64,000 nucleotides of DNA from Lysobacterales bacterium (GTDB taxonomy: Bacteria; Pseudomonadota; Gammaproteobacteria; Xanthomonadales; UBA2363). The stretch covers positions 124,001 through 188,000 of the forward strand of contig JAHCAT010000001.1 of NCBI GenBank assembly GCA_019634735.1. The letters are read 5' to 3'. Within the stretch, counting starts at the first letter, position 1. The number at the start of each line of letters is the position of its first letter. Positions 47,148 through 56,873 of the stretch are shown here, piece by piece. The notes under the pieces were generated by a model. It was given only the letters and a program-made list of their open reading frames with translations, made no database searches and was not told the origin of the DNA. A program made the position numbers and the translations under genes.

Positions 47148-48985
47148 CCTTCGGGCTCCGTGCCAGGACTGGCGCCGAACAGCGCGCAGGCGCCCTGTTC
47201 CGCGTTGCCGGTCGCGGCACGCATCAGCCCGAACAGCTCGCGGCCGTCGCCCTGCGCGCTGTGCGCGGTCTCCGGGTGCACCAGGGGGCGCGCGTCGAGC
47301 GTGGCGGTGTCGACGTGGACGTCGAAGGTGCCAGCCTCGGCATCGATGCAGATCGGGTCGCCGTCGCGCAGGCCCGCCAGCATGCCGCCGTCCAGTGCCT
47401 CGGGGACGACATGAATGGCGGCGAGCACCGTGCCCGAGGCGCCCGACATCCGGCCATCGGTGAGCAGGGCGACCCGCTGGCCGCGCTGTTGCAGCACCGA
47501 CAGCGTCGGCGTCAGCTTGTGCAGCTCCGGCATGCCGTTGGCGCGCGGCCCCTGGCCGCGCACCACGGCGACCAGGTCGCCGACCAGATCGCCGCGCCGG
47601 AAGGCGTCGAGCACGGCGTCCTGCGACTCGAACACCCGTGCCGGGGCGAGGATGCGGCGGTGCCCGGGGGCGACCGCCGAGACCTTGGCGATCGCCCGGC
47701 CGAGGTTGCCCTGTAGACGGCGCAGCCCGCCCTCGCAGTCGAACGGGTCGGCGACGGTGCGCACGATGCTCGTGTCCAGGGAGGCCGTGGGCGGCTCGCG
47801 CCAGCGCAGCGCCGTGCCGTCCAGCCAGGGCTCGCAGGCCTGGTCGCGCAGGTCGCCACCGTGCACGCAGCGGATGTCCGGATGCAGCAGGCCGGCCTCG
47901 AGCAGTTCGCGGATCACCAGGCCCAGGCCGCCGGCGGCATGGAACTGGTTCACGTCGGCCGCGCCATTGGGATAGACGCGGGCCAGCAGCGGCGTCGCCC
48001 GGGACAGCGCGTCGAGGTCGTCCCAGTCCATCACCAGGCCGGCGGCGCGGGCGACGGCGACCAGGTGGATCGCGTGGTTGGTGGAGCCGCCGGTCGCCGC
48101 CAGGCCGACCAGCGCGTTGACGATGGCCTTCTCATCCACGGTGTGGCCGATCGGCGTGTAGGCATCGCCCAGGGCGGTGATGCGCAGCGCGCGCTCGGTG
48201 GCGGCGACGGTGAGGGCATCGCGCAATGGCGTGCCCGGGTTGACGAAGGCCGTGCCCGGCAGGTGCAGGCCCATCACCTCCAGCAGCATCTGGTTGGAGT
48301 TGGCCGTGCCGTAGAAGGTGCAGGTGCCGGGGCCATGGTAGGAAGCGGCCTCGGCGGCGAGCAGCTCATCGCGGCTGGCCTTGCCCTCGGCGAAGCGCTG
48401 GCGCACCGCAGCCTTCTCGCGGTTGGGCAGGCCGCTGGTCATCGGGCCGGCGGGCACGAAGATCGCCGGCAGGTGGCCGAAGCTGAGCGCGCCGATCAGC
48501 AGGCCGGGCACGATCTTGTCGCACACCCCCAGCAGCAGCACGGCGTCGAACATGCCGTGGGACAGCGAGACCGCGGTGGCCAGCGCGATGGTGTCGCGCG
48601 AGAACAGCGACAGCTGCATGGCATCGCGGCCCTGGGTCACGCCGTCGCACATGGCGGGGACGCCGCCGGCGACCTGGGCGCTGCCGCCGGCGTTGCGCGC
48701 CACCGCCTTGATCAGGGCCGGGTAGTTCTCCATTGGCTGGTGCGCGGACAGCATGTCGTTGTAGGCGGTGACGATGCCGAGGTTGGCCGCCGCCTGGCCG
48801 CGCAGCGCGGGCTTGTCGGCACCGGCGGCGGCGAAGCCGTGCGCCAGGTTGCCGCAGCTCAGCCGCTGTCGCGCCGGGCCGGCGCCGCGGGCCGCGTCGA
48901 TGCGGTCCAGGTAGGCCCGTCGCGTGGCGGCGCTGCGTTCGGCGATGCGGGTGGTGACGCGTTCGACGGTGGGATGCAGTGGCAT
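47144..48985 (-). CDS. edd: 6-phosphogluconate dehydratase
   Basis: A 613-residue iron-sulfur dehydratase (IlvD/Edd family) that makes KDPG from 6-phosphogluconate. Cluster ligands and active-site segments are [27 protein letters not shown] and [23 protein letters not shown] and [11 protein letters not shown] lie near the C-terminus. Starts 4 bases after the pgl stop and overlaps glk. Confidence 0.95.
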   Translation of the reverse strand: MPLHPTVERVTTRIAERSAATRRAYLDRIDAARGAGPARQRLSCGNLAHGFAAAGADKPALRGQAAANLGIVTAYNDMLSAHQPMENYPALIKAVARNAGGSAQVAGGVPAMCDGVTQGRDAMQLSLFSRDTIALATAVSLSHGMFDAVLLLGVCDKIVPGLLIGALSFGHLPAIFVPAGPMTSGLPNREKAAVRQRFAEGKASRDELLAAEAASYHGPGTCTFYGTANSNQMLLEVMGLHLPGTAFVNPGTPLRDALTVAATERALRITALGDAYTPIGHTVDEKAIVNALVGLAATGGSTNHAIHLVAVARAAGLVMDWDDLDALSRATPLLARVYPNGAADVNQFHAAGGLGLVIRELLEAGLLHPDIRCVHGGDLRDQACEPWLDGTALRWREPPTASLDTSIVRTVADPFDCEGGLRRLQGNLGRAIAKVSAVAPGHRRILAPARVFESQDAVLDAFRRGDLVGDLVAVVRGQGPRANGMPELHKLTPTLSVLQQRGQRVALLTDGRMSGASGTVLAAIHVVPEALDGGMLAGLRDGDPICIDAEAGTFDVHVDTATLDARPLVHPETAHSAQGDGRELFGLMRAATGNAEQGACALFGASPGTEPEG

Positions 48986-48989
48986 GGCC

Positions 48990-49700
48990 TCAGGGACTCC
49001 AGTGGACCTGCAGCGGCGGGCCCGGCGCCCGCAGCACGGCAGCGATCGGCGCCCGCTGCGTATCGCCCCCCGAAGTGGCCGATTGCAGCACAGCGCGCTT
49101 GGCCTGGCCCTTGATCAGCAGGACCCGATGGCGGCTGTGCAGCAGCCGCCGCAGGCTCAGGCTGATGCGAGGATGCGGTGCCTCGGCGGGCAGCGGCACC
49201 GGATCGATGCGCAGGGCGTCGGGTGCGTCGTCGGCCAGGCCGGCGGCGAGTTGCGCGGCACCGGGGAACAGCGAGGCGAAGTGGCCATCGACGCCCATGC
49301 CCAGCAGCACCAGGTCGAAGGGCTGGTCCAGCCTGGCGAGCAGCGCGTTGGCATGCTCGACACTGCGTCCGGAATCGCCGTCGGCGACGGTCAGGGCGCG
49401 CAGGTCGAGTCCCTCCGCCGACGCGAATGCCTGCTGGAGCGCGGCGTGGTTGCAGGCGGGGTGGTCGTGCGGCACGCAGCGCTCGTCGGTGGCCACCGCC
49501 ACCACCCGCGACCAGGGCAGGGGGTGTGCGGCCAGCAGCCGGTACAGCGCCATCGGTGTGTTGCCGCCCGCAAGCGCCAGCCGGGCCTGGCCGCGCGCGT
49601 CGATGGCCTGGTCGATGCGCAGCGCCAAGTCCGCGGCCAGGGCTGCCGCGACAACGTTGTCATCCGGGTGGGCGTGCTCGATGGCGTTCATCGCATCCAC
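48990..49700 (-). CDS. pgl: 6-phosphogluconolactonase
   Basis: A 236-residue DevB/SOL-type lactonase. [48 protein letters not shown] and [10 protein letters not shown] match the family, with GMGVDGH at the active site. The start could be at 49700 or at an in-frame ATG at 49691; the first lies 4 bases past the zwf stop. Second gene of the operon. Confidence 0.94.
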   Translation of the reverse strand: MDAMNAIEHAHPDDNVVAAALAADLALRIDQAIDARGQARLALAGGNTPMALYRLLAAHPLPWSRVVAVATDERCVPHDHPACNHAALQQAFASAEGLDLRALTVADGDSGRSVEHANALLARLDQPFDLVLLGMGVDGHFASLFPGAAQLAAGLADDAPDALRIDPVPLPAEAPHPRISLSLRRLLHSRHRVLLIKGQAKRAVLQSATSGGDTQRAPIAAVLRAPGPPLQVHWSP

Positions 49701-49704
49701 GGGT

Positions 49705-51168
49705 TCAATCGCGCCAGCTGTGGCCGTGGCGTTCGGTCAGGCGGACCGCCTGGCTCGGTCCCCAGGTGCCGGCCGGATACGGACGCGGGGTACTGCCGGC
49801 ATGCAGCCAGCCGTCCAGGATGCCGTCGACCCAGGACCAGGCCGCCTCCGTCTCGTCACGCCGCACGAACAGCGTGCCGTTGCCTTCGATGGCGTCCAGA
49901 TACAGGCGCTCGTAGGCCAGGCGCCGGCGATGCCCAGAGAACTCCTCGTGCAGGTCCAGGTCCAGCGCCACCCGCGACAGGCGCAGGCCGTTGCGGTCCA
50001 GCCCGGGCGTCTTGTGCATGAGGATCAGCTCGATGCGCTCTTCCGGCTGCAGGCGGATCAGCAGGGCATTGGGCTCGACCCGGGCGCCGGTGCCCGCGAA
50101 GATCGAGTGCGGCACGGCCCGGAACTGCAGGTAGATCTCGGTGCAGCGGCGCGGCAGCCGCTTGCCGGTGCGCAAATAGAACGGCACGCCCGACCAGCGC
50201 CAGTTGTCGACCAGGGCGCGCAGGGCCACGAAGGTCTCGGTGCCGCTGCCGCGACCCAGCTCCTCCAGATAACCGGGCACCGCCCGCGCGTCGATCGCGC
50301 CGGCCGTGTACTGGCCCGCCACGCTCTCGGTCTCGACATCGCCGCGGCCGATGCCGCGCAGCGAGCGCAGCACCTTGAGCTTCTCGTTGCGCACCGCGCT
50401 GGGGTCGAACTGAGAGGGCGGCTCCATCGCCACCAGGCACAGCAGCTGAAGCAGGTGGTTCTGCACCATGTCGCGCAGCGCGCCGGAGCCGTCGTAGTAG
50501 TCGGCGCGTCCCTCCAGGCCGACCGTCTCGGCGACGGTGATCTGCACCTGCTCGATGTGACGGGCGTTCCACAACGGCTCGAACAGGGCATTGCCGAAGC
50601 GCAGGGCGATCAGGTTCTGCACGCCCTCCTTGCCCAGGTAGTGGTCGACCCGGTACACACGCGTCTCGTCGAAGATCGCCGTCACCGCATCGTTGATCGC
50701 CACGGCGCTCGCGCGGTCCTGGCCCAGCGGCTTTTCCAGCATCACCCGCGTGCCGGCATCGGCAAGCCCGCGCTCGCCCAGCGACGCGCAGATCGGCGCG
50801 TACCAGCGCGGCGCAAGGCTGAGGTGGTAGACCACCTCGCCGTCGCGGCGCGCGGCGATCGCCGCCGTCAGGCGCTCGAGATCGCCCGTGGCATCGATCG
50901 AGGCCGGCAGGTACTCGATGCGCGCCAGCAACGCGCGCAGCGCGGCCTCGCCCTGGGCATCGCCGGCCACCTGCGGTTCCAGCAGCGCCCCGACCCGGTG
51001 CCGGAACGACTCGTCGTCGCCCTCGCTGCTGGCGGTGCACAGGATGCGCAGCCGCGGCGGCAGCAGGCCATCGCGCTGCAGGCCGTGCAAGGACGGCAGC
51101 AGCATGCGCTGGGCAAGATCGCCGGTGGCACCGAACAGGGTCAGCAGGTTCGCCTTGGTGTCACCCAT
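49705..51168 (-). CDS. zwf: Glucose-6-phosphate 1-dehydrogenase
   Basis: A 487-residue NADP-dependent dehydrogenase. The ATG at 51168 reads MGDTKANLLTLFGATGDLAQR, so the cofactor loop GATGDL is at 13-18; the open frame upstream of it is not family sequence. The catalytic region RVDHYLGKEGVQNL and the substrate Lys segment EKPLGQD are intact. First gene of zwf-pgl-edd-glk-eda, which turns glucose 6-phosphate into pyruvate and triose phosphate. Confidence 0.95.
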   Translation of the reverse strand: MGDTKANLLTLFGATGDLAQRMLLPSLHGLQRDGLLPPRLRILCTASSEGDDESFRHRVGALLEPQVAGDAQGEAALRALLARIEYLPASIDATGDLERLTAAIAARRDGEVVYHLSLAPRWYAPICASLGERGLADAGTRVMLEKPLGQDRASAVAINDAVTAIFDETRVYRVDHYLGKEGVQNLIALRFGNALFEPLWNARHIEQVQITVAETVGLEGRADYYDGSGALRDMVQNHLLQLLCLVAMEPPSQFDPSAVRNEKLKVLRSLRGIGRGDVETESVAGQYTAGAIDARAVPGYLEELGRGSGTETFVALRALVDNWRWSGVPFYLRTGKRLPRRCTEIYLQFRAVPHSIFAGTGARVEPNALLIRLQPEERIELILMHKTPGLDRNGLRLSRVALDLDLHEEFSGHRRRLAYERLYLDAIEGNGTLFVRRDETEAAWSWVDGILDGWLHAGSTPRPYPAGTWGPSQAVRLTERHGHSWRD

Positions 51169-51600
51169 GCAGGTCGAAATCCTCGAGGAGAACCGTCCCG
51201 GGGCGCGCCCCTCCCAGGGCGCCCGCGAGCACGGCAGGCAGTGGTTTTCCAAGCTGTCTGATGCTACCACGCAGGATCGCCGAACCGGCCCTGCTGGATG
51301 CCCTGGAATGCCTTGCCGGGCCTTGGGTTTCGGGCGCGTCACGGACGTGGCTGCTGCGCGTTCCGGATTCGCCCGGTGGGTGCGCGTTGCGCTTCCGACC
51401 GGGTCGAGTCCCGCGCCTTGCCGGATGAGCTCGGCTTGGCGCCACCGGAACGTGTCAACCCGGTCCGGGGCTCATGGGACAGGACGCCAGGAGCGAGGGA
51501 CTGGCACCGGCCCTATCGAACTGGATGCGAGCAGGGGCCAAGTTCCGGTTCAGGCACCTGCAGTGAGGTCCTGAGGCGCACCACCCTGCGGCCGGAACGA
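51169..51600. other. Gene-free region between zwf and the second Rhs island
   Basis: About 430 bases that must hold the zwf promoter. No strong promoter pair or operator is evident by eye, and no credible gene. The part after about 51460 is already unlike the zwf side and runs into the Rhs fragment. Confidence 0.4.
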
Positions 51601-51624
51601 ATATTCCACTATCGAGCGCCCGAC

Positions 51625-51815
51625 GCTTGCGCATTGTGGCAAACGGTGGGAAGGTGGCGCTGCCGTTCCACGGCAGTGAAGTGGACGTCCTGGGCAACTT
51701 AGTCATCACGCCCGAACCGGGGCAGACGCAGGAAGCGGTCCGCCACTACGGGTACGACGCGCTGTCGCGGCTGACCGAGGTGCGCGACGCCAACCAGGTC
51801 CTGATCGAGGCGCAA
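51625..51815 (+). pseudogene. Rhs repeat fragment (internal piece)
   Basis: Reads VANGGKVALPFHGSEVDVLG and then ITPEPGQTQEA, YDALSRLTEVRDANQVLIEA, the YD-repeat consensus. The match to the Rhs at 52781 ends at about 51815 (IEA) and the frame then continues without Rhs features. It is a displaced internal piece, in frame with a downstream lipoprotein reading frame after ~90 residues of unrelated sequence. Confidence 0.75.
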
Positions 51816-52079
51816 GTGAGCGTTGTCGTTGAGCCTGGCAGGACGCCGACTGCGAAGTCAGGCGCATGTGGGGTGCAATGGAGCAAACGGAGCCTAGGAT
51901 TTCGTGGAATGTACTTTGTGAGGATATTCCGACAGGCACACCAGCCCCTCGTCGGCGACGCTGGAAGCGTGGATCTTGGGCGCTTACCTGTTTTTGACTT
52001 GGAACAGCCCTTTGGTCTCTTTCGCCGCGCGGGTGAATTCAAGAGGACGCACGGGAGATGGTTCACCGACCAGGCGCCA

Positions 52080-52565
52080 GTGTTTGGTCCACGTTTGCTA
52101 GGTTTCCTGCTGGTTGCAGCATCACTTCTGGCCTCGTGTTCGAGGACGGTGGGATGCGCTCATCTCCACGAAGAAGATCCTCGTCTGGCAGTCCAGTCAC
52201 TGCGCGAAGCGGCGGAGGCAGTAGACGGCAAGGATTTCGCTGGCTGGATTGATGATGTGGTTGGCTATGCGCAGCGCCGAAAGGAGCTGGCTCTTCTTTG
52301 TATGCCGGATTGCGATGTCGCTCGACGGCAGCGATTCTGGGACCTGTCGTATGCCTACCGCATGATGGGCGACCTTCTGCGGGACTTCGGGAGCTCCGGA
52401 TCCGAATCCGGACGGTTGGAGCACTCTGCGCAGCAGGCGGAGATCCTCAGACGCTTGGACTACATCACAGAAACCGTCGAATTCTTCGACGCGAAGCGGG
52501 TACGCGGCGACTATTCGGTCGACGTGACATGTCCGCAGGGCGCTTTGGGCCGCGAAAAAAACTAG
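52080..52565 (+). CDS. Cysteine-bearing lipoprotein, paralog 1
   Basis: A lipoprotein of ~161 residues (start uncertain: GTG at 52080, alternatively TTG at 52095; neither has a strong ribosome site). Signal LLGFLLVAASLLASC with lipobox LASC (Cys20), then GC, CMPDCD and TCPQ cysteines. It aligns over its whole length with the product at 55584-56060: shared WID, RK..AL.CMP.CD, RQ.FWD..Y.Y, EI.RRL and RG.YS....CP. The same open frame extends upstream into an Rhs fragment, so it may be fused or may have lost its own start. Confidence 0.6.
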   Translation: MFGPRLLGFLLVAASLLASCSRTVGCAHLHEEDPRLAVQSLREAAEAVDGKDFAGWIDDVVGYAQRRKELALLCMPDCDVARRQRFWDLSYAYRMMGDLLRDFGSSGSESGRLEHSAQQAEILRRLDYITETVEFFDAKRVRGDYSVDVTCPQGALGREKN

Positions 52566-52641
52566 CTGCAATGCCCGAGGTTTCGGGTTGGTTCGCAGGT
52601 GTCGGTTCAAGGCATCTCCGCAGGAAAATTCGCTCAAACGA

Positions 52642-52863
52642 AACCCCACCCCCGCCCCCCGCGCGTTGCTACCCTGCATTGCCACCAGATGGGCGAAGCA
52701 CATGCGTCGCTGGCTGATCGGGGGCGCCGCTGGGCGACGCCGCCGCCGGGAGGTCCAATCCACGATTGATCGCCTGACGGTTGCGCTTTGTGGCAAACGG
52801 TGGGAAGGTGGCGTTGCTGACCCGCTGCCTCGAGGTCGATGTCCTGGGCAACATCATCGCCAT
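52642..52863 (+). repeat. Leader-plus-Rhs repeat, copy 1 (second copy 56120-56344)
   Basis: The first 81 bases (to 52722) match the leader and first codons of the large gene at 57347, including ATGCGTCGCTGG at 52702. The remaining ~140 bases (GGAGGTCCAATCCACGATTG and VANGGKVAL coding) match only the second copy. The ATG here opens a frame that is not the Rhs frame, so it does not drive Rhs. Confidence 0.85.
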
Positions 52864-54082
52864 CACGCCCGAACCGGGTCAGACGCAGGAGGCGGCCCGC
52901 CGTTGCGAGTACGACGCGCTGTCGCGGCTGACCGAGGTGCGCGATGCCAATCTGGCCCTGATCGAGGCGTTCGGTTACGACCCGACCGGTAACCGCACCA
53001 CCAAGACCTGGCAGGGCAACCAGCAGTCCTATGTATATGCCCCCGGCAGCCACTGGCTGCTCGACACCGGCACGGACCAGCGCACGTACGACGCCGCCGG
53101 CAACCTGGCGCAGCGCACGGAGGGCCGCACCGAGTTCGGCTACGAGCATGGCGCCCACAACCGTTACCAGCGCCATCTCGTCAACGGTGCCGAGATCGCC
53201 CGCTACGCCTACAACGGCCACGGCGAGCGCACCTGCGCCTGGGTCGGCGAAACATTGACCCGCTTCGTCTACGACACCGGCGGACGCCTGCTCGGCGAGT
53301 ACCAGGCCAGCGGCAAGCCGATCATCGAATACGTCTATCTTGGCGATCTGCCGGTGGCCGCCTTCGCCACGCACGGACTCGTCTACATCGAAACCGACCA
53401 CCTGGGCACGCCCCGGGTGGTGGTCGATGCCGCGACCAATGCGACGCTGTGGCACTGGCCGCTTACGGGGCGTGCGTTCGGCGAGCACGACCCGGTGGCG
53501 CCGGCCCAGGAGGGCAACGCACCGTTCGTGTTCGGCCTGAGATATCCCGGGCAGCGGGCGGATGGCGAGTCGGGGTTGAACTACAACTACTTCCGCGACT
53601 ACGAGCCCAATACGGGTCGCTATACTCAGTCTGATCCGATCGGTCTGATTGGAGGGATTAGCTCCTACAGCTACGCAAATTTGAGCCCAATGCATTATAT
53701 TGACCAACTTGGCCTGTTCGCTGGATACTCTTGGGAGTTGGATCCCACCAGCCCAAGGCCAGGTAGGGCCTGCAAGGAAGATCTATGTAATCCACTACCC
53801 GTGTGCCAGTGGACATATTCCAAGTTCAGCGAGTGTCTCGATTTTTGTACGTCAAGAACGAACCTTCCTGAGTTTGCTATTGCCGCTCTGGCACTCACAG
53901 CTCCGGAAGTCTTCGAGTTGCCTAATGGAACCAATGCGCCCCCAAAGCCCTATGCCGACTGTGGGCCGCTGAGAAAGGCTGCTAGGTGGGCGAAATGGGG
54001 CACTGGAGCCTACGCTGTCGCCTCCGGTTTCTCATGCAGCGCCGCCTGCTTACACTTCCCTTGCCTTGTGGACTACCAGTAA
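52781..54082 (+). CDS. Rhs C-terminal fragment with cysteine-rich tail
   Basis: A 433-residue reading frame that begins inside an Rhs (TTG at 52781, GTG at 52790; true start unclear). Several YD repeats (YDALSRLTEV, YDPTGNRTTKT, YDAAGNLAQRT, YNGHGERTCAWVG, YDTGGRLLGEY) precede the core YIETDHLGTPRVVVD, RDYEPNTGRYTQSDPIGL and YIDQLGL. The core is diverged from tips A-D. The 120-residue tail after DQLGL has nine Cys and two hydrophobic stretches and is not recognised; it is AT-richer than the repeats. A small membrane ORF overlaps its stop (TAATG). Confidence 0.75.
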   Translation: MRFVANGGKVALLTRCLEVDVLGNIIAITPEPGQTQEAARRCEYDALSRLTEVRDANLALIEAFGYDPTGNRTTKTWQGNQQSYVYAPGSHWLLDTGTDQRTYDAAGNLAQRTEGRTEFGYEHGAHNRYQRHLVNGAEIARYAYNGHGERTCAWVGETLTRFVYDTGGRLLGEYQASGKPIIEYVYLGDLPVAAFATHGLVYIETDHLGTPRVVVDAATNATLWHWPLTGRAFGEHDPVAPAQEGNAPFVFGLRYPGQRADGESGLNYNYFRDYEPNTGRYTQSDPIGLIGGISSYSYANLSPMHYIDQLGLFAGYSWELDPTSPRPGRACKEDLCNPLPVCQWTYSKFSECLDFCTSRTNLPEFAIAALALTAPEVFELPNGTNAPPKPYADCGPLRKAARWAKWGTGAYAVASGFSCSAACLHFPCLVDYQ

Positions 54083-54225
54083 TGATCGTGGAAAAGTGGT
54101 TTGCCGCGATCTTCTTTATATTATTTGTAGTGCTTGAGAGGTGGGGGTATGCTGCGTTCACGGGAATGGCACTTGTCATAATTCATGTCCTGAGCCGAAA
54201 GCCTCGCGGTAAGGGTGGCGACTAG
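54082..54225 (+). CDS. 47-residue membrane ORF overlapping the cysteine-rich Rhs tail
   Basis: The ATG at 54082 shares a base with the TAA of the Rhs frame (TAATG). The product has two short hydrophobic segments (AAIFFILFVVL and GMALVIIHVL) and a basic end (SRKPRGKGGD). By position it is the candidate immunity protein for the preceding tail, like the 37-residue ORF after tip C in the first island. Confidence 0.5.
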   Translation: MIVEKWFAAIFFILFVVLERWGYAAFTGMALVIIHVLSRKPRGKGGD

Positions 54226-54485
54226 GCGGAATTGTCCGGAGTCCATGGCCGAATGGCGTGGCCGGTGCCCTTCCCGAAAAGGACATGGCCGACAAGGCAA
54301 GTGACGATGGTCAAGCGCCTGGCCGCCGTCGGAGCAGGGGTCGAGATTTGGCTTGCTTTGCTGTGTGGTCGGCAGGCGCCATCCTGCCAGGGCCCGGACG
54401 AGCGGGTGAGTGCAGCGGTGTTCGCTGCGCCGCGGCCCGTCGGTGCGCGCGATCGAGCGACAGTGGGTGCGAAGGAGGGCAGGCC

Positions 54486-54884
54486 ATGATGTGGGTGCTC
54501 AAGTGTGCTGCCGTGATTGCGACCTTGTGGATGGCCTACGCACTGGGCCACCTCCATGGGTCCACGTACGTGCATCTCGAGGCCCTCAACAACACATGGA
54601 CCTGGCACAAGCTTGTGCGCCATGAGGCGGGAGTGGAGTCGAACGCATCCTGCCAGCGGTCGCTGCGCTCACTGGCAGGGCTGCTGGAGGGATCCGTGCA
54701 GTCCCACGCGGAACGCCTTGCCTTGCTGCCTCAGCCACTCGAGTACGCGGCTTCGCTGCCGACACTCCTGAGTTCGCTGCCCCGCCTGGGTCTCCCATCG
54801 GATCTCCCGGCGGCGGGCGACCTGCCTGGGGAGGCCACTTGCCGTAGCGCGGGCTGTGCGGGCGAAGACTCCGATGGACCGTGA
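54486..54884 (+). CDS. Hypothetical single-helix protein
   Basis: 132 residues from the ATG at 54486, chosen because AAGGAGGGCAGGCC lies directly ahead. One N-terminal hydrophobic helix (VLKCAAVIATLWMAYALG) then a polar region with LEALNNTWTWHKLV, several Leu-rich stretches and two Cys near the end. No family recognised. It may be a leftover immunity or accessory gene. Confidence 0.55.
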   Translation: MMWVLKCAAVIATLWMAYALGHLHGSTYVHLEALNNTWTWHKLVRHEAGVESNASCQRSLRSLAGLLEGSVQSHAERLALLPQPLEYAASLPTLLSSLPRLGLPSDLPAAGDLPGEATCRSAGCAGEDSDGP

Positions 54885-55158
54885 CACCTGTCGAAGCGCT
54901 TGCGCAAGATCGGGGGCGGCAGGCACATGCGGATCGAACCCCCGCAGTTGCCGACCATGACGCGGGCGCCTGACGATCGCACCGCACGGAGGGGCTGTCG
55001 CGTGGAAGGTGCCCTGGCGCCGGATTCCGTCGCCGTTCCAGGAGCTACTGGCCTTTTCGCCGCGCCAGTGGGGGAGCGTCGATTCGCCTCGACCCTGATC
55101 GCCGGGGAGCTGGCGAGGTCGTGAATCAATCCCCGGACATTCCAGAGGGTGCCTGATC

Positions 55159-55518
55159 GTGAGCAGTTCTGATCGCTTTCCGCGTCGTCGTTACCTGAAG
55201 GTTCTTGTCCTGATCGTACTGGCCTGGATGTTGGTCCTTGCGTGGTGGCTGTGGTGGTCGGCCGGGGCGACGGGTGGTGCGCCGGTGGAAGTGGAGCTCA
55301 TGTTCATCGGGGTTGCGACGATTCTCGGGTTTCCATCCAGCCTTATGGCGTTGGCAGTGATCTACCTGGCTGGCGAGCTTGTTGACGCGGCGCACACCGG
55401 GTACCCATACGCGGTAATCGGATACTGGCTGGTATTCCTGGCTTGTTCCTTACTGCAATGGACGGGGATCCTCTGGTGGCTAGATCGCCTCCGGGCTGCG
55501 CGGAGTGCGCGATCCTGA
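55159..55518 (+). CDS. Small membrane protein
   Basis: 119 residues from a GTG at 55159. Three hydrophobic segments: VLVLIVLAWMLVLAWWLWW, FIGVATILGFPSSLMALAVIYLA and VIGYWLVFLACSLLQWTGIL; basic ends on both sides. No family recognised. It precedes the second lipoprotein by 65 bases in the same direction. Confidence 0.6.
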   Translation: MSSSDRFPRRRYLKVLVLIVLAWMLVLAWWLWWSAGATGGAPVEVELMFIGVATILGFPSSLMALAVIYLAGELVDAAHTGYPYAVIGYWLVFLACSLLQWTGILWWLDRLRAARSARS

Positions 55519-55583
55519 CCGACCAGGCATCTCATCCGCCTTCGCGTCCGCATCTCCGGCCAGGGGGCAGGTCAGGAGCACAC

Positions 55584-56060
55584 ATGTACCGCCACGCATT
55601 GCGCTTCGGCCTCCTGATTCTGGTTTCGTTGCTTCTTGCCTCATGCGCGAAGCGCTTCCTCTGTGCGGACATCGCGGAGGAGGAGCTTGGCGAGCTGGTC
55701 TCTGAGCTCCAAGCGACACTGGTGCAGCACAACGACGAAGAACTGCAGGAGTGGATCGACACCACAGTCAAGGCCGCGCGCGAGCGCAAACATCATGCTT
55801 TGCGTTGCATGCCCGAGTGCGATCAGAAGTGGCGGCAGATGTTCTGGGATCGCTGGTATGTGTACGGGAGTTTGGAGAGCCTGATCGGTGACTTTTCAGA
55901 TCCCGCGCTGGCCGGAGTTGACGAGCAGTCCAGTGCGGGGCGTGAGGAGATCGTCAGGCGCCTGGAGTTCGTGTCCGAAATCGTCGGCAGCCTGGAGAGA
56001 GCGCGGCAGCGTGGCGGGTACTCCCTTGGACCGACCTGTCCCGATGTGGTGCCCGACTGA
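55584..56060 (+). CDS. Cysteine-bearing lipoprotein, paralog 2
   Basis: 158 residues from the ATG at 55584 (GTCAGGAGCACAC ahead). Signal MYRHALRFGLLILVSLLLAS with lipidated Cys21 (lipobox LAS-C), then further Cys in FLCAD, CMPECD and TCPD. It is clearly homologous to the 52080 product, with conserved WID, RK..AL.CMP.CD, RQ.FWD..Y.Y and EI.RRL. The family is not known to me; as a pair in an Rhs island it could be immunity or cell-surface proteins. Confidence 0.7.
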   Translation: MYRHALRFGLLILVSLLLASCAKRFLCADIAEEELGELVSELQATLVQHNDEELQEWIDTTVKAARERKHHALRCMPECDQKWRQMFWDRWYVYGSLESLIGDFSDPALAGVDEQSSAGREEIVRRLEFVSEIVGSLERARQRGGYSLGPTCPDVVPD

Positions 56061-56119
56061 TCCCGGGTCGGGTTGGCCCCGGTAGACCGGCGAAGGAAGT
56101 TCCGCTGATCGGGGGCTGG

Positions 56120-56344
56120 AACCCCACCCCCGCCCCTCGCGCGTTGCTACCCTGCATCGCCACCAGTTAGGGGAAGCACATGCGTCGCTGGCTGATCGGG
56201 GGCACCGCTGGGCCACGCCCCCGCCGCCGGGAGGTCCAATCCACGATTGATCGCCTGACGGTTGCGCTTTGTGGCAAACGGTGGGAAGGTGGCGTTGCTG
56301 GCCCGCTGCCTCGAGGTCGATGTCCTGGGCAACATCGTCGCCAT
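56120..56344 (+). repeat. Leader-plus-Rhs repeat, copy 2, with Rhs fragment at its end
   Basis: As at 52642: the first 81 bases equal the leader of the 57347 gene (start codon copy at 56180); the rest, through VANGGKVALL and LEVDVLGNI coding, is Rhs. Similarity to copy 1 stops exactly at the ATG (56343) of a membrane gene, so this copy was the break point of a recombination. Confidence 0.85.
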
Positions 56345-56669
56345 GGGTCTTATGAAGATGTTGCTGGGATACTCGGCATTGGTCGTATTGGCACTGAGCT
56401 TCGCAGCCCTTTTGTTTGTGGGCGGATCTGCGCTTGGTTTCTTGTTCAAGCCTGCCGGGCTGGTTGTTGTTGCAGTTGCTGGGACCATCTTGTTGGCCTT
56501 CTGGGTCTCCATGTTGATGGATCATTTCCATCATTACGCGCCTGAGTCCGCTCGGCTTGTGACGGTGTGCTTGGTCTTCCTTGGGGTATTCGCTGCTGCG
56601 GCGTACTTCATGCTTGTAGTTGTGCCGCGCGCATCTGCAACGCGACGGCAAGCCGACGTGCCGCGGTAA
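56343..56669 (+). CDS. Small membrane protein fused in frame to an Rhs remnant
   Basis: 108 residues from ATG 56343 (a second ATG at 56352 is also possible). Three hydrophobic segments: LLGYSALVVLALSFAALLFVG, LVVVAVAGTILLAFWVSMLM and LVTVCLVFLGVFAAAAYFML. The frame is open 27 codons upstream through the Rhs VANGGKVALL piece, but that region is repeat sequence. Unknown function. Confidence 0.55.
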   Translation: MGLMKMLLGYSALVVLALSFAALLFVGGSALGFLFKPAGLVVVAVAGTILLAFWVSMLMDHFHHYAPESARLVTVCLVFLGVFAAAAYFMLVVVPRASATRRQADVPR

Positions 56670-56873
56670 TGTAAGGCGGCTATCCGGGGATCACGATTCG
56701 CCGCTGTCGTAGGGCATATCCGAGGTGTTGTTTGTAAGAACGGGCGCGCCGCGACCATACAATTGACGTGACATGCTCCAGCACGCCCTGAGTGGTGGTG
56801 GTCAGGTTGGGCGCGCCTCTGCGCGTGTACCGTATGGCCAGCAATTTGTCTGATCGAATCAGATGCAACTTTC

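Noticed and set aside
46158..47220. Upstream extension of eda through the glk region
   Set aside because: The open frame continues but the family starts at the ATG 46158; the rest is the glk gene read in another frame.
51872..51991. 39-residue ORF (MEQTEPRISWNV...) after the Rhs fragment
   Set aside because: No ribosome site and no partner, very short; likely chance.
52702..52992. ORF starting ATGCGTCGCTGG (MRRWLIGGAAG) in the leader copies at 52702 and 56180
   Set aside because: It is in a different frame from the Rhs sequence that follows, becomes Arg/Gly-rich shadow sequence, and the start codon is a copy of that of the gene at 57347.
56680..56868. 62-residue minus-strand ORF ahead of the 56874 gene
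   Set aside because: No ribosome site, no family pattern, and it is antisense to the probable promoter region of the next gene; kept out for lack of support.
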